Below the pieces are notes generated by a model, which saw only the letters and a program-made list of their open reading frames with translations, searched no databases and was not told the origin of the DNA. Position numbers and translations under genes: made by a program. From Basipetospora chlamydospora (lineage: Eukaryota; Ascomycota; Sordariomycetes; Microascales), in NCBI GenBank assembly GCA_001599675.1, contig BCHP01000001.1, positions 1,952,109-2,016,108 of the forward strand: 64,000 nt of DNA, in the 5' to 3' direction. Shown piece after piece: positions 22,890 through 34,141 of the stretch; the first letter of the stretch is position 1; each line of letters starts with the position of its first letter.

Positions 22890-23867
22890 ACCGGCGAGGC
22901 CACAACACTTCAACTACACTTCGACAACCTCAGCATATTCACCAACTTAGCACATTCATCAATCATCATCTTATCATCTTACTTCCTCCTTTACGAACGT
23001 ATTATCAACTTAATTCATCGACTTACGAACACATCATCTTCTTTCATCCATACGAGGCCTTATCAACTTATCCCCCTGTTCAAATTCAACTCATCCTTCC
23101 TCTATCACAGACCCTTTCGCTTGCGAGCCTCCAAGGTGTACGAAATGGCCCAGAAGAGGGAACCGCAGAGCGGTGGCCCACGGCAGAAATGTAGTACAAG
23201 GGGGCGCGGGGCGCAACCCCCGGACGACATTCCACCAGGGTCCATGCCAGGACCGCCCACCTTGGAATGTCGGCCCCAGAGGGACCGACTCACAACACTC
23301 GTTAGTCCAGGGAATGAAGAGGGAAGGAACAAAGGACCAGAATGTCTATAACAGCACAGTCATTCCCTACCTTCATAGCTAGTCTTTCCTTCACTCTTTA
23401 GTAGTCAATTCAACACACTTCCAGACCTGCCTTCAAGACCACCTGGAGACTTGATACAATACTCGACAACCAACGATACAGTTCAGTAGAAAGTAACTTC
23501 GCTATTCGTAGCCTAACAACAGGACCCCGACCATACGGCAACCAGAGTACGTGCCGCACCGGACCTACGCCTCCATAAGGCAGTCATATCGTTATACGAG
23601 GAGCCCACTTACGAACCACAACCACATCTCAACCATCAATCACCACCCATCGCTCAACCTGCGCCTCACCAGCGACCCTCAACCATCCGTCACAGGAAAT
23701 ACATGCAACCCCTTATTAACGGATATTTATCTTTCTTTCTTCTCTTCTTCGTAAGTCGTTAATAGCACTGTTAATCAACCTCATTTTGCGCTATGCTATT
23801 CTGCCGCTAATTCCCGCCTTGGCTATAACGTCAATAGTTGTGACAATCTGTACACAGATAGCCGCAC
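22890..23867. repeat. Repeat-derived region, possibly retroelement remnants
   Basis: CA-rich stretches with cagcatattcacc and agcacattcatcaatcatc resemble the dispersed repeat at 14858 and 47215. A G-rich block (23145-23290) and a long CA/AC-rich leader-like stretch (23400-23700) have the look of a fungal LTR and leader, but no gag or pol frame follows. No gene seen. Confidence 0.4.
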
Positions 23868-24842
23868 TCACAGAGATTTCGAGACCCCAGGAACACATTC
23901 TGTGCCCTCGGCCATAAGCATCAGCACGCTCCAAACCCCGCTTGCACAACGCTGGAACATATTGCCGTTTTTACAATTCCACAGGCCTTCTGGCTCGCAT
24001 CCTGTACCTGGGAGATACAAACCGGAGGCGGCCAAGACGGGAAGGCCCGCGTGGGCGGTATCCACACCTCCGGTGGGCGGCGCCACGTCGGAAGGCCAGC
24101 CCCACGTGGAAACGGTGGTTGAAGAAAACATCGAAAGGTTGCTCGGCTGGGGATGTGGGACCAGTTCGACTGTGGGCCCTTGAACAGCGGCGCAGCCGCC
24201 CAGTGGAGGAGCCATATCAGAGCTCTCGACGTCGACGTCCGGTCCAGGATCGGGAAATGTTAGATCCTTGCCTGCGACGGTTGAGCAGCCGTTGCCAATA
24301 TTCGCAGTAAAGATACGCGGCCGGGAGAAGAAGTCTTGATGCGAAGCGACGTTGCTCTTGATGCTTACAACCGCACAGTTCATGTACATTTCCTTGTTCC
24401 CCATCTTATTGAACCAACTCCACGAGAAAATAGCATCTTCCATCGTCGGTGTATCGATCGGCAAGGAGAAACTCAACACAGTTCTGCTACTGGACGGGCA
24501 ATTGCCGACAAAACTGCGAATCACATAGAAGCTCCTGCCGTGATCGAAACTTAAGCTGGCCTGACATGACCCTCCGCCGTGTGTAGCGCCGCCCTCGAGG
24601 ACTGCTTGGTAGGTCCTCCCTGCCTCCCATGATGACACGGGAGTTGCATCCAGTGTACCTAACAGACCCAGCGAGTTTTTACAAGGGTAGTCGCTCCCAT
24701 TGGTGTTAAGTGGGGCTGCTAAGTCAAAGTCAATATTGGACTTCGCGTAGGGGTTACCCTTGTACCGAAGGGCGGGCGGTTGTGACATAAGCATATGCGC
24801 CCTGGCATATGCACTTAGGAGGTGAAAATTTAACAGCCGCAT
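23868..24842 (-). CDS. AA11 lytic polysaccharide monooxygenase (chitin-active type) with C-terminal Cys domain
   Basis: Intron-free, 324 residues. A very short signal peptide (MRLLNFHLLSAYARA) leaves His16 as mature N-terminus in HMLMSQPPALR, the AA11 copper-binding start. His88 in GGATHGGGSCQ completes the histidine brace, and Tyr153 in GNKEMYMNCA is the axial residue. After a Ser/Pro-rich linker comes a C-terminal module with spaced Cys (GCEPEGLWNC ... FQRCASGVWS ... GTECVPG), like the X278 module found on AA11 enzymes. AA11 enzymes cleave crystalline chitin oxidatively, with copper and an electron donor. It is divergent with a DUF7492 gene whose product also starts with His after its signal peptide, and a GH18 chitinase lies 29 kb away. 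The short signal peptide suggests a trimmed N-terminus or a missed first exon. Confidence 0.85.
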   Translation of the reverse strand: MRLLNFHLLSAYARAHMLMSQPPALRYKGNPYAKSNIDFDLAAPLNTNGSDYPCKNSLGLLGTLDATPVSSWEAGRTYQAVLEGGATHGGGSCQASLSFDHGRSFYVIRSFVGNCPSSSRTVLSFSLPIDTPTMEDAIFSWSWFNKMGNKEMYMNCAVVSIKSNVASHQDFFSRPRIFTANIGNGCSTVAGKDLTFPDPGPDVDVESSDMAPPLGGCAAVQGPTVELVPHPQPSNLSMFSSTTVSTWGWPSDVAPPTGGVDTAHAGLPVLAASGLYLPGTGCEPEGLWNCKNGNMFQRCASGVWSVLMLMAEGTECVPGVSKSL

Positions 24843-25324
24843 AGTACAATCCGAACTCGTATAATCTATCCAATTAAATTCAGGTTCGTCCGTAATTGAA
24901 CTTCAAAAATATTTCTAGAAGAAGTCACTGTGGGGCTCGCTCGTAGTGTGTAATTCCGAGTGCGGGGTACTCATGACGTGCGGGGCTTCACAGGAGATGC
25001 CATCTTCCACGGGTACGGTCGTCCGTGCACGTCCTGTTTCCCCGAAACGGGGAAGCGGCCAGCTGCTGATACAACATTGAACTGCCCCGCAATTGGAACT
25101 CCACACTGGGGTGAGCCCCACAGCGAGTTGTTGTACCTGAATCTCATTGATAGTTCTGTAATATATTGCTTCGTCCTCTCGCGTTGCGACCCCTAGATCC
25201 CGCATCCCGCAACCTGGCCGATAGTTACGGATTTATGGCCTGGCTTTTAGCAGTCCACTTCAACTAGCTTGAACTGGCTGCACATGTCTGGTTCTGACGC
25301 TTGTGCCCTCCTAATGTCTTCGCC
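24843..25324. promoter_or_regulatory. Shared divergent promoter region (AA11 / DUF7492)
   Basis: 480 bases between the start codons of two divergently transcribed secreted-protein genes. Co-regulation is an inference from layout; I see no specific operator sequence. Confidence 0.4.
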
Positions 25325-26362
25325 ATGTCTCGAACCATGCCTCTTGTCGTACTCATTATTCTCTCCTTTTTAGAGCCTACGCGCGGCCATTCTTGGGTGG
25401 AACAGCTTATGCGTATCGCCTCGAATGGCGTCCTGGAAGGAACCCCAGGTTTTATACGGGGTTATGTCGGCCGCGCCGAGGCGGGGTTTCTCGACAACGA
25501 TAACCAATACTTGATCCCCCCTAACGACGGCCGAGCGCCCGGTCAAACGATTCTCCCGAGTGACAAAATATGTAAGCCGAGCCAAGCGAACCGCAATTAT
25601 AGCGCAGAATACCCAATGTTACTTGCCGGCTCTGAGGCCTGGGTCGCTCTACGCTACCAGGAGAATGGCCATGTCACGTCCCCGCAAGAAGGGAAGCCGG
25701 ATAAGTCGGGCACCGTGTTTATCTATGGTACTTCAGACCCCTCTAGCGACGACACTCTCCTTGCTGTCCGCGAGTGGACGCTAGACGGCCAAGGTGGTGA
25801 CCGGAGAGGCAGGCTGCTTGCCAAGCGTGACTTTGACGATGGCCGGTGCTACCAGACAAGCGACAGCCCATTATCTCGCGCCCGACAAGACCAATTTGCG
25901 AAGCCCGACGATCCACTGCAGGGGGCCGACCTCTGGTGCCAGGCTGACATCCAGCTTCCCGAGTTGCCTCCCGGACCGTACGCTCTATATTGGGTATGGG
26001 ATTGGCCAACGTATCTGACCGTGGAAAACTCTTCCGTCGTTCAGGTCCTACCTGAGATTTATACGTCCTGCATGGACGTGAACATATCCGCAGATAGCCT
26101 TATTGATAACCAGCCCTTTTCGTTTGAAGCTGGTGAAGATCCCAGTAATGCACCAATCGAATTGCCGCTACATACATATCACACCGCCACCTCTAGGTTG
26201 AATACCTGCCCAAGCGAAACTAGTATAGTGTCGAGTCAAACACTCCCAAGTGCAGACGGCTCGTTAGGTGCCGTGTCGGCGTTACCCAGCCGGTATAGAG
26301 CAAGGCCACCTAGCATTTCCCCTACGCCTTCCTTCCTTACGTGTATATGCTCTTGTCACTGA
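25325..26362 (+). CDS. Secreted DUF7492-type protein
   Basis: 345 residues from ATG 25325 (MSRTMPLVVLIIL). The signal peptide ends PTRG, leaving mature HSWVEQLMRIA, the hallmark start of this fungal secreted family; a frame without ATG continues upstream but is not needed. The conserved block GFIRGYVGRA and IPPNDGRAPGQ follow, then about 200 residues with Cys pairs, QADIQLPELPPGPYALYWVW and a low-complexity tail. The mature N-terminal His resembles that of copper oxygenases, but copper binding is inference. It shares its promoter region with the AA11 gene. Confidence 0.75.
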   Translation: MSRTMPLVVLIILSFLEPTRGHSWVEQLMRIASNGVLEGTPGFIRGYVGRAEAGFLDNDNQYLIPPNDGRAPGQTILPSDKICKPSQANRNYSAEYPMLLAGSEAWVALRYQENGHVTSPQEGKPDKSGTVFIYGTSDPSSDDTLLAVREWTLDGQGGDRRGRLLAKRDFDDGRCYQTSDSPLSRARQDQFAKPDDPLQGADLWCQADIQLPELPPGPYALYWVWDWPTYLTVENSSVVQVLPEIYTSCMDVNISADSLIDNQPFSFEAGEDPSNAPIELPLHTYHTATSRLNTCPSETSIVSSQTLPSADGSLGAVSALPSRYRARPPSISPTPSFLTCICSCH

Positions 26363-26517
26363 GTTCACAAGCCTGATCTCACATGGCTCTACCCTCCGCT
26401 GCCTCTTTCACACTCAGAACAAATAGGGATTACTATCCACTACCACATATACTGCTAACATACAAAAGTCGCTATACGCTACATAGCCTATAGGTGCAGA
26501 ACTCGAGCTAACCTCGC

Positions 26518-27263
26518 CTAAAAACCCATGCCATCATAGGTGCTCATCTTGTCCAAAACCAGCTGGACCCCATCGGGGACTAGAATCACAGTGAGCTGAC
26601 CCGCGTGCCACATTGCAAAGTCCACTTCCCCTTTCAAAGCACAAAGCTCGCCTCCCTCCACTCGTCCTATGAAGGACTTCCTATCCGGACTGGGGGTTAA
26701 TGAAACTTGGCGGTTAAGAGCGTGCGCCTCCACCTCCACGGTCGTCACGTAGCCAATGCATATAGAGTCCCTTAATACAATTTGTTCGCCACCACTACGC
26801 CATTGACAGCCGTTCCATCTATAAGCCCGACTCTCGTTGTCAAGTGTCGCATTAACACTGGTAAGGGTGCACGTTATGCCCAGGATCTCTGGGATGTGAC
26901 TGCGGCGTTTTGAGGGCTCTTCCTGGGCGTTGAGACTCTGCTTCCTTTTCCTCACAATGACCGGCTTGGTGACTGTTATCTTTATGTCAGAATAAATTTT
27001 AGTTGGTGGTGAGCCCGGAGAGTGGCAATAATAGCACACTGACCTTGAAAACCGCCCATGCGGTTTCCCCCCTCAGCCTGCTGGATTGCGGCATCGTCGC
27101 AACCAGCCAATTGAATGGCAGGCGGAGATGTATCAGGTTCCGTAGGCTTGGTTGTGTCATGTTTTGAAGGGCTAGTGCCACAGCCGTCAGCCCCAGATGC
27201 CGCAGTGGCATCTTGAATATGGGCTTGGTCGGAGGCTTGGGGAAAGGGGTCGTGGTTGCGCAT
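26518..27263 (-). CDS. Two-exon protein of unknown function (224 aa)
   Basis: Exon 1 27263-27044, exon 2 26972-26518, with GT-AG ends and phase kept across the 71-base intron. Residues 1-73 are polar and probably disordered. A basic stretch (VRKRKQSL, PSKRRS) could be a nuclear signal. The remaining 130 residues look like a beta-rich fold (EQIVLRDSICIGYVTTVEVE, GQLTVILVPDGVQLVLDKMS). Not recognised. Confidence 0.55.
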
Positions 27264-28232
27264 TGCAGTGGTAGCACGGGAACGTTATGGGGAATGGCAC
27301 TGCGACAAGAAGAGAAAATGAGAAGAAGGGAAGACAAGGGGAGTAGGAAACATGGCTTGCTTAAATACTTTGACATTGGGGGGCCAGACTTCTCCAACCT
27401 ACTGACCCCGCACAGAGATATCGCTCGTGAGCCCAGGTCCAACTGCCCCACAGCTGCTCCCCGGAATAAGTTCTCGACTTGACATCACCCTCCTTCCGAC
27501 CTGCTCGTTTGAATGGGGTACGGCACGTCATAAATTTGTGTAGGACAAAACCCCATTTTCGTCAATAGGGGTACCCCTACCTTCAGCTTTTCGGGCCCTA
27601 CTGTGTACGGCTAGGGTCGCCCTAGTGAATTCGAGTTTCAATCACCCAGTGCAGTTGACAAGCCCTTTCCCTCGGCAGCTCAGGTCGTAATAGTTAGCCA
27701 CGCGAAGGCTCACGCAGCTGTATTGGTAGCAGCAGAATCGTGTTTGACGAGGCCGTGGCCCAGAACGAGAAACGGAACCGCAAGGGTGGTTGCTAGTTTA
27801 AACTCAAGTTCAGCATTAAATAAAACTGATTGCTGGAACGCGATGTCCACATAGATGCACATCCGGCACACGCCCGGAATTCATCTTGGGAAGACTAGGG
27901 AAGTACAGCGCTCACTCTACGGCCAAAGGGACCGAAAGCATTAAATATAGGAGGAGATCGATAGCCACCCTGAAGGGGGAGTCTAGGGTCCAGAGATTTA
28001 TAGAAGATACCCCGCCTTTGCTTATTCACGAAGACTGCTCACTCTCCTCGCACATTTTGCGTTGAATTTAAAACAACCTCAGTATTAAGGGACTCTAGTC
28101 CCGTAAATAAAGTACCGGGCCTGTCGGAATTCAATTCGTATATAAGATTAAGACGGCTACTAATAGATAACTTTCCCTAGGTAACGGACCTCCCTGACTT
28201 CGCACTAGAGGATATTCGTGCAGCTCTTAGAA
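27264..28232. other. Gene-free stretch
   Basis: Mixed composition with many short interrupted frames on both strands. No domain, RNA gene or repeat recognised. Confidence 0.35.
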
Positions 28233-28745
28233 TCAGTAACTCATACTAATAGTTCCAGTAATGGTTATGCCTATAGTCAAGATAGAAACCATAGCTAAGA
28301 ACATAATAGGAGGTAAAGAGTCTGGTGCCTTACTAGCAAAAGAGATAGGCACGGTAGGAGTTGGCATCCAGATCAGGGGTGTAGATGGAATAGGGGTTAC
28401 TGGTGGTTGAATGTGTGTTCCTCTCAGTAAGTACGACGATGTTGTCTGATTTGAAGGAAAGGTCTTATTTAGAAAAGACGGGTATAGGCTCGAAGGCATT
28501 GCCACAGTAGATGAGGGCATGCTAGTGATGTCCTGAGAGTGCAGATGTTCGCCCCAAGTCATATCTGTGAATTCGACGGTACTCTTCTGGACGAGTAGAG
28601 TATTCTTATCCCCTTTAGTCCCGCAAGAAATGCGAGCGCAGTTACAGGTTCCTAGCTCGCCTTGACATTGCCAACATGTGGTATTACTATAGCAAATCTT
28701 CGACTCGGCGTTGGGGTCTAGGAATTGTAGCAATGCCCAGCATGA
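28233..28745 (-). CDS. C-terminal exon of a Cys-rich membrane-anchored protein (partial model)
   Basis: An open exon begins after an acceptor at ctgggcag (28746) and ends at 28233. It encodes a Cys-rich start (CYSNTTCWQCQGELGTCNC), a long Ser/Thr/Pro-rich middle and a C-terminal hydrophobic helix (IMFLAMVSILTIGITITG), the layout of a secreted, glycosylated, membrane-anchored protein. The upstream part is unclear: an ATG at 28887 opens 22 codons that can be joined only through a weak donor, and no signal peptide was found. It may be broken. Confidence 0.35.
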   Translation of the reverse strand, partial: SCWALLQFLDPNAESKICYSNTTCWQCQGELGTCNCARISCGTKGDKNTLLVQKSTVEFTDMTWGEHLHSQDITSMPSSTVAMPSSLYPSFLNKTFPSNQTTSSYLLRGTHIQPPVTPIPSTPLIWMPTPTVPISFASKAPDSLPPIMFLAMVSILTIGITITGTISMSY

Positions 28746-29113
28746 CTGCCCAGAAACTCGGTCGAGACTATATTATGTGTTTAGAGCGCAGTCTGATATA
28801 CAGGGTTGTTGAGACTTACACTACAGGAACATCGGGCACGCCAGCGGGCAGCTGCAAGACAAGGTTGAAAATGTATACATCCGACATCGTGATCTGCAGG
28901 GTGGCATTGCTAAGATAATACTACCGTCAACAGCTTACCCTTGGATTCTTATAGGTTAGATAGCCAGGTTTCTGATTCGCGAGTCCAGGTTTCGAGCCAA
29001 AAAGCCACATACCGGGTCTCGGTTAGGGTCAGCTCGAGTAATACCTTGTCATAAAAGGGACTCTTCATAATGAAAAGCCGCAGTCGATCAGAGTTTAACA
29101 CCCCGCTCCTACC

Positions 29114-29596
29114 ATGTCTCTAAATAAACAAAAAGAACTCCCATGGTTGCCTACAATCTTCGAAGAAGAGCCCGCAGCTCCCTTGCCATTAAATGAGAGG
29201 CGGTTTCTCTCCCCCACGAGACACAACCTGACCATACCACGGAAAGGCCGAATACATTCTCTCGAACAACAAATTAATCAGCTCTACGAGGATAATCGAC
29301 GCTTGAAAGGCCGTGAAGAGGATATTTATGAGAGACTTGCAATGCTAGAAGCGTTACTTGCAGATAAAGATAGGAGAATTGCAGAGCTAGAAGAGTTACT
29401 CGCAGAGCTGGAAGAGTTACTCTCGGAGAAAGACGTGAAACTTACTAGGCAGAGTTCGATGATATCCAATATCACATTGACTATGAACACCTACCTACAG
29501 GAGGAGGAAGCTGTACAAAAGTCGGCACCCCAGGACGGGACAATGGATTCTATCGAGGAGATTCTGAAAGGATACGGCTTAAAGATTAACCTTTAG
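29114..29596 (+). CDS. Short coiled-coil protein (160 aa)
   Basis: Single exon with ATG at 29114. After a Pro-rich start, residues 50-115 form a strong heptad coiled coil (SLEQQINQLYEDNRRLKGRE, AMLEALLADKDRRIAELEEL). Part of it is an internal repeat of the type LAELEELL. No other domain. Two other proteins of similar length with a coiled coil lie at 37999 and 49954, but I see no clear sequence homology between them. Confidence 0.6.
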   Translation: MSLNKQKELPWLPTIFEEEPAAPLPLNERRFLSPTRHNLTIPRKGRIHSLEQQINQLYEDNRRLKGREEDIYERLAMLEALLADKDRRIAELEELLAELEELLSEKDVKLTRQSSMISNITLTMNTYLQEEEAVQKSAPQDGTMDSIEEILKGYGLKINL

Positions 29597-29683
29597 CGGC
29601 TGTATTAGAAATTTTATATTATTAGAGTCGCATAGCGAGGAAACCGCCAAGTAACTATTATTTTAGGCCTGCTACCTTAGTCG

Positions 29684-29846
29684 AGCTACTAGTATCCGCC
29701 TGCTACTAGTAACCCTGATCCGGCTATTAGAGGAAGTTGCTACTAGTGTCCGCCTGCTACTAGTAACCCTGATCCGACTATGAGGTAGTCGCTACTAGGA
29801 ACCGCTAGATACTAGTATCTCTAGTACCAGTAGTGGTTTAACAATT
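29684..29846. repeat. Dispersed TACTAGTA-type repeat, copy 3
   Basis: Tandem units of about 53 bases: gctactagtatccgcctg, then gctactagtaaccctgatcc, then a short AG-rich part, repeated twice and partly a third time. It shares the word actagtatccgcctg with the copy at 13893. Confidence 0.8.
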
Positions 29847-29859
29847 CTTATGCTCCGTC

Positions 29860-30275
29860 TGTCACACCCCATCTTGACATGCCATCTCCGGATTTCATAG
29901 CACACATCAGGGTCCCGCGTTCAAAGAGCGCTCAAGAGGCGTTATCACGAAACCACGACAGGAAGCACAACAGTGGCTCAAGGTCTTGGTTCGTATGAGC
30001 AAGCACGCGAAACACAGGACATTGGGATGTGATTATCACGAGACGTGGAACGCAGGTTGTATATAAATTGAGGACCTCTGGCCGTCTCTCGAGGAGGAGG
30101 CCGGAGATTAGTGCTTGGATGAACAGAGGCCTACCTGCAACCACATATCATATTCTTCGCTGTGAACGAACCCAAAACGCAGGCCCTTCCATGGGCCATT
30201 CTCCTTTCGCTAAGATACAACGTAGCTCATACGACTACGGATAGCCAGTGTCACTCTGCCAGGGCAACATAGACC
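29860..30275 (+). repeat. Dispersed repeat family of about 400 bp, copy 1
   Basis: Landmarks in order: tgtcacaccccatcttgacatg, ggcgttatcac, aacgcaggttgtatataaa, ttgaggacctctggccgtc, gatgaacagaggcctacctg, cactctgccagggcaac. The same landmarks in the same order occur at 49410-49775 and, in reverse orientation, at 47785-48075, with many substitutions. The internal tatataaattgagg resembles a promoter, and tgtcaca at the left is mirrored by tgtgaca at 30328, so a solo LTR is one possibility. No flanking target duplication was found. Confidence 0.7.
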
Positions 30276-30547
30276 CTGGTAATGCTGGGGATATGCAAGA
30301 GTATGTGAAATTTCTGTTAAGCATGTATGTGACACTGGTCAATTGAGGAGTACTGATAATGGAATTGACCCAGGAGCCCTGATCTTCGTCTTGGCTGCTT
30401 GGTTCTAAAATGGGAAGCTGAAACCGACCTTTATGATACTTCTTGTAAATTCCTTGTTCTAGCCACAGTCTACATTGTCAAAATAACGTCAATGAGGTCT
30501 TGAGTAAAGAAGCGCGACAAATGGTCCAGCCTTTATACTATATATGT

Positions 30548-31353
30548 CTATTGAGATAGAACCCTTTTTATCTCTCTTAGCATAATCCTTGTTTGCTCAC
30601 TCCCTCCTGTGCCATGTTTAACAGCCATCTCCGCGCTCTGGGCAAGATAACCGGATGCGATAATTAGTTCACGAGGGCATATGCGGATTATTTCTTTTGC
30701 CACAGCCCCTAGTTTCTTGATTGATATGGATGACTTTTTGCTTCGGAGTATAAGCGCATACCAAGACGTAAGGGTTGGGCGATGTGGACTTACATTATCC
30801 TTTCAGCTACGTCGGTATATGCGATAAGCAGAAGAGGTGATATGCCTCCTAGCTCACTCCAACGATTACCAAAGCGACTAAGTTTGTGGATGAGGTGCCT
30901 ATTCGAGCCTGAGAGACCTATGCTATCTAGGTAGATGTCAATTGCAATGGTAGCGTTCCTTTGGCCAGACGCTCCTTCGATAAGCCCCAAGCGGCGATCA
31001 CTTCGAATAATCTTCCTAAGGCTGGCCAACACCCGCGTTAGCTGCACATATGCGAGCCTCGAGAGATACTGTGTTTCTGGCGTGGTAATAATACTATCCA
31101 ATGCGATGATTGCTTTAGAGATCCTATCGTCTACGCAGGTCGCATCTTCGGGGAGATTTGTTCTAAATAACAGCGACTCCCAGGCTCCGTAGATTTCCTC
31201 GCAGTGTTCTGCAAAAAAATTCTTTGCGTCCTGTCTTAGCAAGGCTCGCGCGAGCGCGCTGACGTCGTTGGGAGTGGAGCCCGCAGGGCTTGGTGAACGA
31301 GTTGGCGCCTCGGGAGTGGCGCTATCAGAATGCTTCGGCTTGGTTGTGTACAT
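30548..31353 (-). CDS. Two-exon helical protein, paralogue of the gene at 35470 (250 aa)
   Basis: Exon 1 31353-30794 and exon 2 30740-30548 join within the ATC codon at ATAAT|C. A disordered Ser/Pro/Thr start is followed by a helical domain sharing a clear pattern with the 35470 gene: DAKNFFAEHCEEIYGAWESL, ALDSI, LAYVQLTRVLASL, ATIAIDIYLDS, RWSELGGISPLLLIAY. The intron sits at the same position and phase in both. The second exon encodes 64 residues of amphipathic helix (IKKSSISIKKLGAVAKEII). No signal peptide, no known domain. Function unknown. Confidence 0.65.
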
Positions 31354-31952
31354 GACGTTAATATTGGAGTGTGGTTGGAGGGGGTGGTTGCTTTGGCTTG
31401 GGTATACGTCATCTTGATATGCTTTGCGGGGAAGCTAAATTAAGATGTGACGCTTGTGCTAATATATCGGTTTGAGGATGCAGGTTCCTGGAAATAGTTT
31501 GACAAAGTGGGGTAATCACATGAGGTGGTGTTAAGGTTTAACGAATGACATCCCGGAAGGTTATTCACTAACGCCCTCATTGTCCTGCTTCCACGAACCT
31601 GGATTGCACATCTTCCTTACGTCCATATCATCCGATTTATGTAGCTTCGACGTCCAGAATGCGGGTTCACGGGAAGGTGTCCGGTTCCAGGTTTATGGAT
31701 TCATGTCGTGGTCACGGATTGGCTGGCATTGTGGGGTAGAATGAGAGGTTTGTTGACCAGGATTCTGGAACCGGGATCATGCGCTGATAGAACAGGTCCG
31801 CGGAAAAGGTCCGTGGTGCACGTCTCTTCGCGCACATCTTCGTGCCTACCTCTTTCCTCCTATCTCTTCCTGCACGGGCCGTCCTTTGATTTCCTCGAGG
31901 CGGAAGATCCCACTGATCTTCAATTAATTATCCACACACCCAACGGAGCAGT
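31354..31952. other. Intergenic region between divergent genes
   Basis: About 600 bases separating the minus-strand helical protein gene from the plus-strand ferric reductase gene. AT-rich, no repeat or RNA gene recognised; it probably holds both promoters. Confidence 0.4.
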
Positions 31953-34027
31953 ATGGATATTATTACCTATTACGTCATTGCTTTCAGCAGCGTCCTAGCA
32001 CTACCCTTTCTTCTACTTCTATATACCCTTATACGGTTTATCCTGCGCCGGGTCCTTATCTTCTGCGTTAGCAATGTTCAATATCGTCTTATCCTGCGAA
32101 GGTGGCACGGGATAAGTGTTACCTGGTTGGAGTTCCTGGTTTTACTGATTTATCTTAGCGGCAACATTGCGGGACTAGCCCTGGGCGGCAAACATGACTT
32201 GCAGCGGAGAGCGGGGGCGTTAGCAATGATCAACGCCGCACCTCTCTACTTGGGTGGGCGGACAAACCCGGTCGCGGATTGGCTTGGGGTCCCACTTTCA
32301 ACCTACTACTTAGCCCACTGCTGGATCGGCCGGGTTGCGACTATTGAGGGGCTCATCCACACCGGCCTTGCCCTTGCCAACCAGATCGACAATCGCAACG
32401 TTAGTATTTCGGGTCATATCGTATGTGAATGCCCCGATTTTCCAGATGCATGGGATGTAAGGCTAACAAACCCGAGGCTGCTTGGACGCTTCTGGCTACC
32501 ACCCTAACGTCACCTTGGTTCCTACAACGATATCTAGGGCCTCTCTTTACGAAGCTCCATTATCCACTCGCGCTAGGAACCCTCTCAGGGTTGTTCTGGC
32601 ATGTCTCGGTGACAGGCGGCCCTATCAGGATTCCCGCGTTCGTCGCAAGCTTGGTTTGGGTGGCCACTACTCTATATCATCTTCTCAAATTTGCCTACGG
32701 AGCCGAGGTTACTGTGGAAAAGATATATTACAACTCAGGAGTGACAGTGGTCGAGTTTAAGGCCTATAAGCACTTTCGTGTCTTCCCTGGGGCGTACTTC
32801 TATGTCTTTCGCCAGGGGTCCTTTTTCAAGTACGGTATTTTCTCTAGCTATCCGATGACGGCAGCGTGGTACACTCCTGACCAGTTACTATCAAATGGCA
32901 AGGTGGATAGCATATCTCTCCTGGTTTCTGACAGCAGTCGCTTCCGCCCTCAATCGGTGAGGAAGGGCCAGCAGATGATGCTTCTAGGCCCATACGGGCG
33001 CGACCTAGGCCTTACAGGATTCGAGACGGTGATTTTAACAGCCAAGGGGATTGGTATCGCAGGAGTACTTCCACAGTTGTTGAATCTTATAGAGCGGAGA
33101 CGGCATGGTAGGTCTGTCCCCAGAAAACAAGCTGCCGTCCAGAGGAATGAATCTACTGTCAGCCGAGAAACCAGCACTGAGGATTTGGCCGAGCACCTGG
33201 GTGATTCCCGGAGAAGTAGCTCCTCTATTACAGGGGAGAAGAGCGCTGCAGGTCGAGTGAGCAGTGATTCCTGGAGAACCGGCTTTTCGACAACCACTGG
33301 CCGAGACTCCTTAGGTTCTCGCCCCAAGAGGCTCATCAAGAACCAGCGTGGCCAGCGTGAGACCACAAGTACGGCCTCGACCAACCAATTAGACCCTAAT
33401 AGTACGCCCTCGCACCATTCTGCGCCAGAAGTGGGCCCTTTAACAGACCTTACTCGTGGGGTTAGCCTCTTCTGGTTGCTAGAACACAACCGTCAAGCTG
33501 GGTGGGCTGCAAACGCACTAAGGACCTTGAAGAAAAAAGACCCAGACAATGTCAGTATTGCTTCCGCCCTACGCACACATTTACTAACCTCCTTCATAGA
33601 AGTTGCTAGTTATCTGGTTAATATACCCGTCTCCAGTAGATAATCTACCTTTCGAAGAGGACAGACACTGGAGATGTAAGTACGTCGGAGGCCTTAAGGC
33701 CGGGCAATCCGTCATGCTGCGAAATATCGCAAACTTATCGCGGTCCCCCGGAAGGGCAGTTGTTGTATGTAAGTAGTTTGACGGCCTCGCTTCTAGGCTC
33801 TTTCTATTAACATAGATCCAGCCTGTGGTGATCCGGAATTCAATGATACTATTCGCAGCTCTGTGGTCCCTCATGCAACAACTAGAGGGGTTAGGTTCGT
33901 AGAAGCAGATTTTAAACCGACGAGCCGTAACTTAGAAGAGGATCTTGAATCCGGCGTCTTATCCGGAATCGAAAAGGATCCCTTTAGTAACAAGACTGAT
34001 GGAGAGCGAACTATTTTTGATAACTAG
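31953..34027 (+). CDS. Ferric reductase-like transmembrane protein (FRE family)
   Basis: Four exons (31953-32420, 32477-33550, 33600-33768, 33816-34027) join in phase to 640 residues. Several membrane helices come first (FLLLLYTLIRFILRRVL, WLEFLVLLIYLSGNIAG). The haem-ligand histidines of the ferric reductase domain appear in AHCWIGRVATIEGLIHTGLA and KLHYPLALGTLSGLFWHV. An FAD-binding beta-barrel follows (FPGAYFYVFR, SSYPMTAAW), then the NAD-binding start GPYGRDLGL/ETVILTAKGIGIAG interrupted by a long Ser-rich insertion, and a C-terminal part with CGDPEFNDTIRSSVVPHATT. Such proteins pass electrons from NADPH through FAD and haem to Fe(III) or oxygen at the plasma membrane. Ferric reductases are one of the recurrent auxiliary genes of Starship elements. 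The reading frame is intact. Confidence 0.8.
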
Positions 34028-34141
34028 CCATGGAATAAGGGGCTATAGTCTAATCACTAGCCCGTTCTCACTTATATTACGAGCCGACTCGTCTTCTATC
34101 GGTAGCCTGTGATGTATCTCGCAATATAGGGTCTTTTTATT

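Noticed and set aside
28676..28918. 80-codon plus-strand frame
   Set aside because: Antisense to the better supported Cys-rich exon and without features.
29860..30334. Complete solo LTR with tgtcaca/tgtgaca ends
   Set aside because: Flanking bases do not show a target duplication, and the other two copies do not share the right end; kept only as a repeat family.
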